Shown: positions 9,389-21,856, numbered from the stretch's first letter. The stretch: 64,000 nucleotides of DNA from Kosakonia oryzendophytica (GCF_900094925.1 NZ_FMAY01000006.1:1-64000); one strand, 5' to 3'. Translations and numbers: made by a program. The notes: generated from the letters alone by a model not told the origin.

Positions 9389-11470
9389 TCACGCGTTGGA
9401 GTAGCGTTCTGTTTCCGGCATCCAACGGTCGATCAGGGCTTCCGCCAGCTGCGGGTAGCGCTCATGAATATGGCGGGCAGTGCGTTGCACTTCGGGGATC
9501 ATCGCCTGGTCACGCAGCAGATCGGCGACTTTGAATTCGGCATTGCCGGTCTGGCGGGTGCCAAGCAGCTCGCCGGGGCCGCGAATTTCCAGATCTTTTT
9601 GCGCAATCACAAAGCCGTCGTTGCTGTCACGTAATACCTGCAGGCGTTTTTGCGCGGTTTTGGACAGCGGGGATTTATACAGCAGCACACAGTGCGAGGC
9701 CACCGCACCACGCCCGACGCGGCCACGCAACTGGTGGAGTTGCGCAAGGCCGAGACGCTCCGGGTTTTCAATGATCATCAGGCTGGAGTTGGGCACGTCC
9801 ACACCCACTTCAATCACCGTGGTGGCGACCAGCAAATGCAGTTCGCCTTGCTTGAAGGCCTGCATAACGGCCTGTTTTTCGGCGGGCTTCATTCGCCCGT
9901 GCACCAGGCCCACATGCAGCTCCGGTAGCGCCAGTTTCAGTTCTTCCCAGGTGGCTTCCGCCGCTTGCGCTTCCAGTAGATCAGACTCTTCAATCAGTGT
10001 ACAGACCCAGTACGCCTGGCGACCTTCATCGGTGCAGGCGTTGCGCACGCGATCGATAATGTCGTTACGGCGGGTATCCGGAATGGCGACGGTGGTGACC
10101 GGCGTACGCCCCGGCGGTAATTCGTCGATGACGGAGGTATCCAGATCGGCATAGGCTGTCATTGCCAGCGTTCGCGGAATGGGCGTGGCGGTCATGATCA
10201 ACTGATGCGGGTGAAAACCCTGTTGTTGACCCTTCTCCCACAGCGCCAGACGCTGATGAACGCCAAAGCGGTGTTGTTCATCAATGATCACCAGCGCAAG
10301 GCCGTTAAACTGCACCTGCTCCTGGAAAATAGCGTGGGTACCGACAATCATCTGCACCTGACCGCTGGCAATCGCCTCCTGCTGTGCTTGCCGCGCTTTG
10401 CCTTTCTGTTTGCCCGCCAACCAGCCCACTTCCACGCCGAGTGGGGCAAACCAGTTGCGGAAGTTATTCGCGTGCTGCTCAGCCAGCAGTTCGGTCGGGG
10501 CCATCATCGCCACTTGTTTTCCATTGGCGATGGCGCGTAAGGCCGCGAGCGCGGCAACCAATGTTTTACCGGAGCCGACATCGCCCTGCACAAGGCGCAT
10601 CATAGGCATATCCTGCGCCATGTCGCGCTCGATTTCCGCCACGACGCGATCCTGTGCGCCAGTGGGTTTAAACGGTAATGATGCCAGCAGACGCTGTTTT
10701 AGCGCATCGTTGGCGATGAGCGGTTGCGCATGGTAGCGCTGTGCTCCGGCTCGTAGCGCCAGCATGCTCAGGTTGTGAGCCAGCAACTCTTCGAGAATTA
10801 AACGTTTTTGCGCCGGGTGCTGCCCGCTTTCGAGGTCGCTTAGCTGAAGGGTTGGCGGCGGGCGGTGCAGCGTGCGCAGGGCGTCCGGCAGGCTCATCAT
10901 GCCCTGCGCCAGCTCTGGCGGCAGCAGTTCGCTGATGGCACAGGTCGCCAGGAGGTCCAGCGCCTGATCGGTCAATTTGCGCAAGGTTGCCTGTTTCACA
11001 CCTTCGGTGGTCGGATACACCGGTGTCAGGGTTTCCTGTAAATCCGGTGTGCTGAGATCGCCCTGAATGCGGTACTCCGGATGGATCATCTCGGCGCCGT
11101 ACTTCCCGCGTTTCGCTTCACCGTAGGCCAGCACACGACGGCCGGTGGCGAGGCTGTTTTTCATCGCCGCGTTGAAGTTAAAAAAGCGCATGGTGAGGAT
11201 GCCGGAGCCGTCGCTGATTTGGCAGGTCATCATCCGACGCCCGCCAAAGGTGATGTTGCAATTCAACACTTCGCCTTCCACCGTGGCGTAAACGCCCGGC
11301 AGCAGGTCGGCAATGGGGTAAAGGTGGGTGCGATCTTCATAGCGCAACGGCAGGTGAAGCAGGAGATCCTGCACGGTGTGCAGGCCGATTTTTGCCAGTT
11401 TGCTGCTCTGCGCCGCGCCAACGCCGGTCAGCGTGTTGAGCGGAATTGCGTCGAGCAGGCGGCCTTTCAT
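9389..11470 (-). CDS. recG: ATP-dependent DNA helicase RecG
   Basis: RecG remodels stalled replication forks and branch-migrates recombination intermediates. The 693-residue product has an N-terminal wedge/OB domain (about residues 1-180). The superfamily 2 helicase core follows, with Walker A GDVGSGKT near residue 300, the DEQH box IIDEQHRFG, TATPIPRT, and the C-terminal motifs VGVDVPN and QLRGRVGRG. The start at 11470 (MKGRLLDAIPLNTL) fits the E. coli protein; the longer frame to 11647 overlaps trmH and is rejected. It is the last gene of the gmk-rpoZ-spoT-trmH-recG run, starting four bases after the trmH stop, with a GGCAGGG sequence upstream inside trmH. Confidence 0.97.
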   Translation of the reverse strand: MKGRLLDAIPLNTLTGVGAAQSSKLAKIGLHTVQDLLLHLPLRYEDRTHLYPIADLLPGVYATVEGEVLNCNITFGGRRMMTCQISDGSGILTMRFFNFNAAMKNSLATGRRVLAYGEAKRGKYGAEMIHPEYRIQGDLSTPDLQETLTPVYPTTEGVKQATLRKLTDQALDLLATCAISELLPPELAQGMMSLPDALRTLHRPPPTLQLSDLESGQHPAQKRLILEELLAHNLSMLALRAGAQRYHAQPLIANDALKQRLLASLPFKPTGAQDRVVAEIERDMAQDMPMMRLVQGDVGSGKTLVAALAALRAIANGKQVAMMAPTELLAEQHANNFRNWFAPLGVEVGWLAGKQKGKARQAQQEAIASGQVQMIVGTHAIFQEQVQFNGLALVIIDEQHRFGVHQRLALWEKGQQQGFHPHQLIMTATPIPRTLAMTAYADLDTSVIDELPPGRTPVTTVAIPDTRRNDIIDRVRNACTDEGRQAYWVCTLIEESDLLEAQAAEATWEELKLALPELHVGLVHGRMKPAEKQAVMQAFKQGELHLLVATTVIEVGVDVPNSSLMIIENPERLGLAQLHQLRGRVGRGAVASHCVLLYKSPLSKTAQKRLQVLRDSNDGFVIAQKDLEIRGPGELLGTRQTGNAEFKVADLLRDQAMIPEVQRTARHIHERYPQLAEALIDRWMPETERYSNA

Positions 11471-11474
11471 GCGG

Positions 11475-12164
11475 TTACCCTGCCGCCTGCATGGTGGCCC
11501 ACCATGTCGGGTCGGCTTCGATTTGCCCTTCGGTATTGACGTGAGGGTAAGGCAGGCCTTTGCGTTTTGCGACTTTCGCCAGCACCGGGTAACCCCCCTC
11601 GAACAGCAGGCGCTGCTGCTCTGCATCCGGCAGCATACTGTTTTCACGCTGGTACATGCCCGCGTTTTGCCGCTGGCGCTGAGCTTCGTACAAAATCAAT
11701 GCAGAAGCCACGGAGACGTTCAACGACTGCACCATACCGATCATCGGGATGATAATGTCCCGATCCGCCAGATCCAGCGCTTGCTGGGTGATCCCGGTTT
11801 TTTCCTGCCCCATCAGAATGCAGGTCGGGCGGGTGTAATCGATCTCGCGAAAGTCGACAGCGTTGTCAGACAGATGAGTGGCGAGGATCTGCATACCGCG
11901 TGCTTTCAGTTCGCCCACGGCGTCGCTGATGGTGCGGTGCGTTTTCACTTCTACCCAGCTATTACTGCCCGCAGCGGAAGAGGCCATGGTGCGCATGCGA
12001 TTGCCCGGCCAGACGGCGTGAACTTCATGCACACCGACGGCGTCCGCCGTGCGGATAATTGCGGAGACGTTATGAGGTTTGTGAACCTGCTCCATGCAGA
12101 CGGTCAGATCAGGCTGACGCCTGGCAAGCATCTCGCGAATACGCGCATAACGCTGAGAATTCAT
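11475..12164 (-). CDS. trmH: tRNA (guanosine-18-2'-O)-methyltransferase TrmH
   Basis: TrmH (SpoU) methylates the ribose of G18 in the D-loop of tRNAs using S-adenosylmethionine. The 229 residues equal the E. coli length. SPOUT-class signatures are present: VHKPHNVSAIIRTADAVG near the N-terminus, ILMGQEKTGI in the middle and IPMIGMVQSLNVSVASALIL in the C-terminal knot. It lies four bases after the stop of spoT and four bases before recG, so all three are probably read from one transcript. Confidence 0.97.
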   Translation of the reverse strand: MNSQRYARIREMLARRQPDLTVCMEQVHKPHNVSAIIRTADAVGVHEVHAVWPGNRMRTMASSAAGSNSWVEVKTHRTISDAVGELKARGMQILATHLSDNAVDFREIDYTRPTCILMGQEKTGITQQALDLADRDIIIPMIGMVQSLNVSVASALILYEAQRQRQNAGMYQRENSMLPDAEQQRLLFEGGYPVLAKVAKRKGLPYPHVNTEGQIEADPTWWATMQAAG

Positions 12165-12168
12165 AAAA

Positions 12169-14292
12169 TCAGTTTCGGTTACGAGTGACTTTAATCACGT
12201 CTGGCATCACGCGGATCTTACGCATGATATTCGCCAGGTGGACGCGATCGCGCGCCGTGAGACGGATGAAAGCACTGTATACACGACCATCTTTCTCTTC
12301 CGTATTCAGGCTCTGAATATTGGAAGAGGCCGTATTGATGGCGGCCGTCAGGTTAGCCAGTGCTCCCTGATGGTTGAACATATCCACCTTGATCTCGGTG
12401 ATAAATTCCTGGGCGGTCTCTTTGTCCCACTCCACGGCCATAAATTTCTCGGCTTCTTTTTGATAACCCCGAATATTACGGCAGGACTCATGGTGGATAA
12501 CCAGCCCTTTACCGGGGCTGACGTGAGCGACAATCGGGTCGCCAGGGATCGGGCGACAGCATTTGGCGAAGGTGATCAGCACACCATCGGCGCCTTTAAT
12601 CGGCAGATGGCCGCCATTGTTGCCCGTACCGGCAGGGGTTTGTACGGCTTGCACTGCTTCCCCTTGCTGCAGGTTTTTCGCCACCACGACGCTCATGGCG
12701 TTGCCGAGACCGATTTCCGCCAGCAGATCGTCCAGCGCTGCCAGCTTCATGCGGTCCAGCTCGCGCTGAATATGCTCCGGTGGGATTTCCGCCAGTTTGC
12801 GGCTTCCGCCTAATGCATGGTTGAGCAGACGACGACCGAGACTGACGGAATCATCGCGCTTGAGGTTTTTCAACATCTGGCGGATTTTGGCTCGTGCTTT
12901 CGAGCTGACGACAAAGTTCAGCCATGCGGCGTTCGGGCGGGCGCCCGGCGCGGTGATAATTTCTACCGTCTGGCCGCTGGAGAGCGACTGCGACAGCGGG
13001 TAAGGCTGGCGGTCGACACGCGCACCCACGCAGGCATGGCCGATATCGGTATGCACGGCATAGGCAAAGTCCACTGGCGTAGCGCCCGCGGGCAGTTCAA
13101 CGATGCGGCCTTCCGGGGTGAAAACATAAATCTCATCGGGGAAGAGATCAGATTTAACGCTCTCGATAAATTCAAACGAGCTACCGGCGCTCTGTTGTAG
13201 CTCCAGCAGGCTTTGCATCCAACGCTGGGCGCGAATTTGCGCCGTGGTGCTGCTTTCACCGTGCTCTTTATATGCCCAGTGTGCGGCGACCCCCATCTCA
13301 GCCATCTGATCCATATCTTCCGTGCGGATCTGCACCTCAACCGGTACGCCGTGCGGACCAATCATCGAGGTGTGCAGCGACTGATAGCCGTTTGCCTTTG
13401 GAATGGCGATGTAGTCTTTAACGCGGCCCGGGCGCGGCTTATACAAGCTGTGCATCTGACCGAGTACGCGATAGCAGGTATCCAGATCATGAACGATGAC
13501 GCGAAACGCGTAGATATCCATGATGGAGTGAAAACGCTGCTCTTTCAGCACCATCTTGCAGTAGATGGAGTAAAGGTGTTTTTCACGCCCGCTCACGCGG
13601 CAGGGAATGCCCGCTTCCTGTAAACGCCCTTCGATTTCTGAGAGGATTTTTTGAATCATCTCTTTGCGGTTGCCGCGCGCGGCTTTCACCACTTCTTTGA
13701 TGACACGGTAACGGTTTGGGTACAACGCTTCAAAACCCAGCTCTTCAAGCTCGGTCTTAATGTGATGAATACCTAAACGGTGTGCCAGCGGACTGTAGAT
13801 TTCGAGGGTTTCACGGGCAATGCGGCGACGTTTATCCGGGCGAAGTGAACCCAGCGTGCGCATGTTGTGCGTGCGGTCGGCAAGTTTGATCAGAATGACG
13901 CGGATGTCCTGCACCATCGCCATGATCATCTTACGAAAGTTTTCGGCCTGCGCTTCTTTCTTATCCTGAAACTTGAGCTTATCAAGTTTGGATACCCCTT
14001 CCACCAGTTCGGCAACGCTTTTGCCAAACAGCTGTTCCATATCCTGGTAAGTGGCTGGGGTATCTTCAATCACATCATGCAGTAGCGCGGCCATGAGTGT
14101 TTCGTGGTCGAGTTTCATCTCAGCCAGAATACAGGCTACCGCTACCGGGTGCGTGATATAAGGTTCACCGCTTGAACGTGTCTGGCCCTCGTGAGCGTCA
14201 CGTGCAACGAGATACGCCTGCCTGAGACGTTTGATTTGGTCTTCAGGCAGATAGTTTTGAATCAGCTGATTCAGGCTTTCAAACAGATACAA
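12169..14292 (-). CDS. spoT: Bifunctional (p)ppGpp synthetase/hydrolase SpoT
   Basis: SpoT degrades, and under some stresses makes, the alarmone (p)ppGpp. The 707 residues (702 in E. coli) show the standard order. The HD hydrolase domain carries the pair His72-Asp73 in LLHDVIED. The synthetase-like domain (about 200-340) contains KPRPGRVKDYIAIPK. A TGS domain follows near 390-450 (IYVFTPEGRIVELPAGATPV), then a helical and conserved-cysteine region (FAKCCRPIPGDPI) and a C-terminal ACT domain. The hydrolase and synthetase regions both look intact. It sits between rpoZ and trmH in the usual operon. Confidence 0.97.
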   Translation of the reverse strand: MYLFESLNQLIQNYLPEDQIKRLRQAYLVARDAHEGQTRSSGEPYITHPVAVACILAEMKLDHETLMAALLHDVIEDTPATYQDMEQLFGKSVAELVEGVSKLDKLKFQDKKEAQAENFRKMIMAMVQDIRVILIKLADRTHNMRTLGSLRPDKRRRIARETLEIYSPLAHRLGIHHIKTELEELGFEALYPNRYRVIKEVVKAARGNRKEMIQKILSEIEGRLQEAGIPCRVSGREKHLYSIYCKMVLKEQRFHSIMDIYAFRVIVHDLDTCYRVLGQMHSLYKPRPGRVKDYIAIPKANGYQSLHTSMIGPHGVPVEVQIRTEDMDQMAEMGVAAHWAYKEHGESSTTAQIRAQRWMQSLLELQQSAGSSFEFIESVKSDLFPDEIYVFTPEGRIVELPAGATPVDFAYAVHTDIGHACVGARVDRQPYPLSQSLSSGQTVEIITAPGARPNAAWLNFVVSSKARAKIRQMLKNLKRDDSVSLGRRLLNHALGGSRKLAEIPPEHIQRELDRMKLAALDDLLAEIGLGNAMSVVVAKNLQQGEAVQAVQTPAGTGNNGGHLPIKGADGVLITFAKCCRPIPGDPIVAHVSPGKGLVIHHESCRNIRGYQKEAEKFMAVEWDKETAQEFITEIKVDMFNHQGALANLTAAINTASSNIQSLNTEEKDGRVYSAFIRLTARDRVHLANIMRKIRVMPDVIKVTRNRN

Positions 14293-14314
14293 GGGTGACC
14301 TGCTGCAGGATTAA

Positions 14315-14590
14315 TTAACGGCGACCTTCAGCAATGGCGGTGACGGCCTGCAGTTCTGCGGCTTCCTGCTCTTGCTGCTCCTGGCGCTCACGTACGTCGA
14401 GGATCTGGTTGTTGATCAGACCTTCTTCGATTTCGCGCAGCGCGATAACGGTAGTTTTATCGTTTTCTTCCGGTACCAGCGGATCTTTGCCGCCAACCTG
14501 CATCTGACGAGCGCGACGCGCGGCGACCAGCACCAGGTCAAAACGGTTACCAATTTTCTCTACAGCGTCCTGAACAGTTACGCGTGCCAT
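14315..14590 (-). CDS. rpoZ: RNA polymerase omega subunit
   Basis: This 91-residue protein is the omega subunit of RNA polymerase, which helps assemble beta-prime and contributes to the ppGpp-binding site of the enzyme. The start [20 protein letters not shown] and the length are those of E. coli RpoZ. The gene lies 22 bases upstream of spoT and 54 bases after gmk, so a ppGpp target and the enzyme that controls ppGpp are co-transcribed. Confidence 0.97.
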
Positions 14591-14644
14591 ACTTAAAATG
14601 CTCCACAGGTGAAGAAATGACTGGGCATGATACTGAAACCAGGC

Positions 14645-15490
<846 letters not shown>

Positions 15491-15496
15491 CTATAA

Positions 15497-17817
<2,321 letters not shown>

Positions 17818-18272
17818 ATCGCCTCCGTGATTCAGAGGCGGCAGGGTAGCGGCTCGTATGGCAGACGACGATTGAGATTTTCTCACACATGGCGTGTTGG
17901 ATAACTTTTACTAATGCGAATGTAAAAAGGGAATTGATTTAATTAAATGATTTTAAAGATAAATTTCTTTTATCTATAGAGGGGGTGTGGCCGGGTTTGT
18001 GGTTTTTAGCCTGACAAAAGTAATTATGCTAATAAACGTCAGTTCTACTCCTCGGGAGCCATCACCTGCGGTAACGTTTACAGCAGCATATCCACGTCGA
18101 TTTGGGAAGGCAAATAGGGGAGTCGCAGCCTCTGGATTTCAACTCATCTTACAAACGGAAATGTTTATTGTTTTTAGAGCCAACCTGGATGATATAATTT
18201 TAAATAATCTGTATTTTATACGACAGATTATTTTTTATAATTAAATGCATAACAACATAATGACTAAAGATT
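17818..18272. other. AT-rich island flank; possible P4-type ash/icd-like remnant
   Basis: About 455 bases separate yicG from the next supported gene. GC content falls soon after position 17890. Within it, a plus-strand frame at 17987-18244 encodes 85 residues with the stretch SPAVTFTAAYPRRFGKANRG. I associate such AAYPR-GKAN-GVA strings with the small Ash/Icd-like proteins of P4-type satellite prophages. That is from memory and weak. No good ribosome-binding site is evident, and the second half of the frame looks random. The region is best read as the decayed left edge of the island whose right edge holds an integrase remnant. Confidence 0.3.
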
Positions 18273-18719
18273 TTATTCTAAAACTACTTTACCATCTTGT
18301 GTCTGGATATAAGTTTCACCGTTTATATTTATGAATTGTTTACTATTAAGATTGCCTCGAACAACTATTGCTATATTGTTATACACACATTTTTCATGTT
18401 TGCCATTCGTATCATCAAAGCAAGTATAATCATCGAGAGAACCATCCCTTGTTCCTTTGGGTAATTGTTCATAACCATCGAAGCTCATGATGGTAACTGT
18501 GAAGTTATATGGTGTATTGATAACGTGATACTCCTTCTGAAGGAAGTCCTTATTTTTTATCCACCATTTTAATTTTCCTTCTGTTGTCATTGGTAAATGT
18601 TCTACAAAAACTACACCATTATTCACCCTGACTATTTTTGTTGGTCTGACAGCAATCCATATGCAGTATGCAATGATTAAAATAATTGTAATTGCTCCAA
18701 TCCTTTTATAATTAAACAT
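18273..18719 (-). CDS. DUF943 family membrane-anchored protein
   Basis: This 148-residue protein resembles the enterobacterial DUF943 family. One N-terminal membrane helix (about residues 9-26, AITIILIIAYCIWIAV) is followed by a domain of about 120 residues that should face the periplasm. Family-like marks are the RPTKIV segment after the helix, LKWWIKNKDFLQKEYHV near residues 50-66, and a late YTCFDD. Two cysteines lie in the exported part and could pair. The gene overlaps the upstream DUF3289 gene by eight bases, so translation is probably coupled. Function is unknown. The pairing and topology would suit an immunity or modulator protein, an inference. AT-rich and probably horizontally acquired. 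Confidence 0.75.
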   Translation of the reverse strand: MFNYKRIGAITIILIIAYCIWIAVRPTKIVRVNNGVVFVEHLPMTTEGKLKWWIKNKDFLQKEYHVINTPYNFTVTIMSFDGYEQLPKGTRDGSLDDYTCFDDTNGKHEKCVYNNIAIVVRGNLNSKQFININGETYIQTQDGKVVLE

Positions 18720-19515
18720 TGTTTTCTCCTGTCAATGTTATAGTGGCTTCAAAATTTGTGAAAAATGGTTTTTGAGCTAAATGTTTTGCCCGCTGAAGGA
18801 CAAACCATATCCTAAAAAAAGCAATCGAATTGAATTGGGGTTTCAATATATCTTCTCTGTCTAACCCAAAATGATCTTGTGCTCTGTATTTTACAACCGC
18901 AGTATACCTATTTCCTTGAAGGATGAGACTTTCAATGGAAATTTCTGTACTGTTTATACCATGAACGGCTATGCCCATTCCATTGACCCAATCTTTCCAT
19001 CTTGTGTATTTTGGTAAAAAACTATTATATAAATCGTTTGAAAAATGCTCTTTTATCAGTTTTGATTTTCTAAAATCAAATTGCTCGATAGCTTTTTTAA
19101 TGATGGCTAAAGTACTATTAGGGGAGCTGTCAGTCAAAATGAGATTTTTGTACGCATTATTCATTGCTGGATGTTGGTAATCTCTTCCATTATTCCGTTG
19201 CATATGATTGAACAGATCTTTGATCAAACCCTGGTATGGACCCTGGAAAGAAAATACATGGGATTGAGATCTTAACTCATCATATAACATGGCAATGGCT
19301 TTTTCTCTACTTACGGCAGGTATTGAGCTTAGAGAGGGATGTTTATAGGAAGGACAAAAAGTTGTCCAGTCTATAAGTGTTGATACTTGTCCGAGATGAT
19401 AATGCTTTTTTAGTGTATCAGCATCAATATCGCCGCTCTGCATATCATCGGCATTTATGTCATTAAATCTTTTTTTTGTGGTGAAGATTATCAATTTACT
19501 ATCGATTCCATTCAT
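18712..19515 (-). CDS. DUF3289 family protein
   Basis: The protein resembles the enterobacterial DUF3289 family. Marks are NADDMQSGD near the N-terminus, SFQGPYQGLIKDLFNHMQ in the middle, and a conserved end with QDHFGLDREDIL, FFRIWFVLQRAKH and KPFFTNFEATI. I prefer the ATG at 19515 (267 residues) because AAAGGGA lies about ten bases upstream and family similarity begins soon after. The open frame continues to an ATG at 19596 (294 residues). No signal peptide or membrane helix is seen from the preferred start. It overlaps the DUF943 gene. The family has no established activity that I can name. In enterobacteria such genes often sit near secretion or toxin loci, so an effector role is possible but unproven. 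Confidence 0.75.
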   Translation of the reverse strand: MNGIDSKLIIFTTKKRFNDINADDMQSGDIDADTLKKHYHLGQVSTLIDWTTFCPSYKHPSLSSIPAVSREKAIAMLYDELRSQSHVFSFQGPYQGLIKDLFNHMQRNNGRDYQHPAMNNAYKNLILTDSSPNSTLAIIKKAIEQFDFRKSKLIKEHFSNDLYNSFLPKYTRWKDWVNGMGIAVHGINSTEISIESLILQGNRYTAVVKYRAQDHFGLDREDILKPQFNSIAFFRIWFVLQRAKHLAQKPFFTNFEATITLTGENNV

Positions 19516-19737
19516 TTGAAACAAATCCCTTTCAGTCAAATGTACAACTACTATACAGTTATATTTTAATACTGCAATCAGTACTTTTCTTAACATTTTT
19601 TGTCTGAGCGTTTAGGCTGGATTCTTTATCAGGATGCGATCTATGTTGCGACGCATGTCAAAGTAAGCAACTGCTAAAAGAGAAGGGAGATTGATCGTAA
19701 CGCTCATTAATAAATATCATTCTCGTAGCAACCCTTT

Positions 19738-20001
19738 TTAAGGCTTCTTTCTTTCATCAAAGTAATCATGCCTGTTATAGATCCCTTCTACACCTTTCAG
19801 TTTGTGGTTGAAACACCGCTCTGCTACGTGCAGAGGAACTGACAGTGAAGCAAGCAGATCTCGTCTTGTAGAGTGGATTGTGTATCGAAGCATCCAGTAA
19901 GGCTCACACTTTGGTTGGACTTTCAGATACAAGCCACGCCCATTTCCAAATTTCCCCGGTTCTCCTGCTTTGATGAAAACCTGAACCGTCCTGACAGTGA
20001 G
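19738..20001 (-). pseudogene. P4-type tyrosine integrase remnant, internally deleted
   Basis: The frame joins two distant parts of a P4-family integrase. The first part, GEPGKFGNGRGLYLKV followed by KCEPYWMLRY, is the N-terminal arm-binding domain (DUF4102-like). It continues directly into IHSTRRDLLASLSV and FNHKLKGVEGIYNRHDY, the end of the catalytic domain with the HxxR-like box and the tyrosine of YNRH. Some 250-300 residues between them, including the first catalytic arginine, are missing. The frame meets an in-frame TAA at 20002-20004, where the start should be, so no start codon remains. It is a clear integrase pseudogene marking the right edge of the island. Confidence 0.85.
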
Positions 20002-20070
20002 TTACCCTATCCTGATGAAGAATCGGTGTGGAGGATAGGGTTATAAACTGCCAGATGAGACGAGTAGAGC

Positions 20071-20093
20071 AAAAAGCCCATTTAACATGGGCT
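20071..20093 (-). terminator. Rho-independent terminator of yicC
   Basis: On the minus strand AGCCCA, a seven-base loop and TGGGCT are followed by a run of T. It lies about 30 bases past the yicC stop and marks the boundary between core genome and island. Confidence 0.7.
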
Positions 20094-20121
20094 TATGGAT
20101 TGATATGGACTTTGAGAGAAT

Positions 20122-20985
20122 TTACTCGATGTTCTGAATCTGCTCGCGCATCTGTTCGATCAGCACTTTCAGCTCGATGGCTGAATTGGTGACGTCTGCG
20201 TTAATAGACTTGGACGCCAGGGTGTTCGACTCACGGTTGAACTCCTGCATCATAAAGTCGAGTCGACGGCCAACAGCTTCTTTCTTCTTCAGAATGTTGT
20301 AGGTCTCTTTGACGTGAGCGTCGAGACGATCCAGCTCTTCGGCCACGTCGATACGTTGCGCCATCAGCACCAGTTCCTGCTCAAGACGGTTATTCTCAAG
20401 CTGCACCTGCGCTTCTTCCAGTTTGGAGACCAGGCGCTCGCGCTGCCATTGCAGGATTTCCGGCATATGCCCGCGGACTTTGGTGACTTCGGCGCTCACA
20501 CCTTCAAGGCGTTGTTCGATCAGCAACTTCAATGCCTGGCCTTCGGTTTCGCGGGCGACAATGAAATCATCCAGCGCGCTATCCAGCGCAGCGAGAATTT
20601 GTGCGGCGATAGCGTCCAGATCCTGTTCCTGAGCCGCCATTACGCCAGGCCAGCGCAGAATATCAACCGGATTGATTTCCCCTTCGTCGCTCTGCATTTT
20701 GACCCAGTTCGCTGCGTTAACCAGTTGCTTAGCCAGTTTCTCATTAAGGATCAACTCGCCTTGCGCGCTGGCGTCTGGCTCAAAACGCAGATTGCATTCA
20801 ACTTTTCCGCGCGTCAGGCGGGTACGGAGACGTTCGCGCACAACCGGCTCAAGGCTGCGGAATTGCTCTGGCAGACGGAAGTAAGTTTCCAGATAACGCT
20901 GGTTAACCGAGCGCAGTTCCCAAGAGGCAGAGCCCCATTCACCCTTGATTTCACGCCGGGCGTAGGCGGTCATACTGCGGATCAT
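20122..20985 (-). CDS. yicC: YicC family endoribonuclease
   Basis: This 287-residue protein is the YicC stress-induced RNase family member, shown in E. coli to cleave or promote decay of certain small RNAs such as RyhB. The N-terminus MIRSMTAYARREIKGEWG and the C-terminal MQEFNRESNTLASKS are family-defining, and the length equals that of E. coli. The middle is a long helical, coiled-coil-like stretch. It is divergent from rph, sharing a 122-base promoter region. In E. coli dinD lies on the other side; here that place is taken by the island. Confidence 0.95.
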   Translation of the reverse strand: MIRSMTAYARREIKGEWGSASWELRSVNQRYLETYFRLPEQFRSLEPVVRERLRTRLTRGKVECNLRFEPDASAQGELILNEKLAKQLVNAANWVKMQSDEGEINPVDILRWPGVMAAQEQDLDAIAAQILAALDSALDDFIVARETEGQALKLLIEQRLEGVSAEVTKVRGHMPEILQWQRERLVSKLEEAQVQLENNRLEQELVLMAQRIDVAEELDRLDAHVKETYNILKKKEAVGRRLDFMMQEFNRESNTLASKSINADVTNSAIELKVLIEQMREQIQNIE

Positions 20986-21107
20986 AGACGTTCCCGTTTT
21001 TAAAGAGAGATGCGGGGATTATAGCTTTCGTGGCCTTATCAGGATAGGAATAACCACGGTAAGCCAGTATAATGCGCAGCCACATTCGAATAGCCGGAGA
21101 AATCATC

Positions 21108-21824
21108 ATGCGTCCAGCAGGCCGTAGCGCCACTCAGGTGCGTCCCGTTACCCTGACCCGTAATTACACAAAACACGCAGAAGGCTCCGTGCTGGTTGAA
21201 TTTGGTGATACCAAAGTGCTGTGCACCGCCTCTATTGAAGAAGGCGTTCCGCGTTTTCTGAAAGGTCAGGGCCAGGGCTGGATCACAGCTGAATATGGCA
21301 TGTTGCCGCGTTCCACTCATACCCGTAATGCGCGTGAAGCGGCAAAGGGTAAACAGGGCGGCCGCACGATGGAAATTCAGCGCCTGATTGCCCGCGCGCT
21401 GCGTGCTGCGGTCGATTTAAACGCGCTCGGCGAATTCACTATTACCCTCGACTGCGATGTTATTCAGGCTGATGGTGGTACCCGTACCGCGTCAATTACC
21501 GGTGCGTGTGTTGCGCTGGCTGATGCGCTGAACAAACTGGTTGCTGCCGGGAAGCTGAAAACCAACCCGCTGAAGGGCATGGTTGCCGCAGTTTCTGTGG
21601 GCATCGTGAACGGTGAAGCGGTGTGTGACCTTGAATACGTAGAAGACTCAGCAGCCGAAACCGATATGAATGTGGTGATGACCGAAGATGGCCGCATGAT
21701 TGAGGTTCAGGGTACGGCAGAAGGCGAGCCCTTCTCCCACGAAGAGTTACTTACCCTGCTGGCATTGGCCAGAGGGGGAATCGAATCGATTATCGCGACG
21801 CAGAAAGCGGCGCTGGCAAACTAG
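21108..21824 (+). CDS. rph: Ribonuclease PH
   Basis: RNase PH is a phosphate-dependent 3'-5' exoribonuclease that trims tRNA precursors. The 238-residue product starts [18 protein letters not shown] and has the RNase PH core ([52 protein letters not shown]). The start at 21108 has GGAGA upstream; the longer frame from 21072 is not supported. The C-terminus ([15 protein letters not shown]) is complete, unlike the frameshifted rph-1 allele of E. coli K-12. It is cotranscribed with pyrE through an attenuator. Confidence 0.97.
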   Translation: MRPAGRSATQVRPVTLTRNYTKHAEGSVLVEFGDTKVLCTASIEEGVPRFLKGQGQGWITAEYGMLPRSTHTRNAREAAKGKQGGRTMEIQRLIARALRAAVDLNALGEFTITLDCDVIQADGGTRTASITGACVALADALNKLVAAGKLKTNPLKGMVAAVSVGIVNGEAVCDLEYVEDSAAETDMNVVMTEDGRMIEVQGTAEGEPFSHEELLTLLALARGGIESIIATQKAALAN

Positions 21825-21829
21825 TTACT

Positions 21830-21856
21830 AAGGGCGACGATGTCGCCCTTTTTTTT
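21830..21856 (+). promoter_or_regulatory. pyrE attenuator (intrinsic terminator)
   Basis: A stem AAGGGCGAC / GTCGCCCTT with a three-base loop is followed by a run of T, six bases after the rph stop and about 33 bases before pyrE. In E. coli the same element couples pyrE expression to UTP level through translation of the end of rph. The geometry here fits that mechanism, since the stem lies just beyond the rph stop codon. Confidence 0.88.

Noticed and set aside
11471-11647. 59-residue N-terminal extension of RecG
   Set aside because: It lies inside trmH in another frame and has no similarity to RecG proteins.
21108-21824. Frameshifted rph as in E. coli K-12
   Set aside because: The frame is complete to the normal C-terminus, so the rph-1 lesion is not present here.
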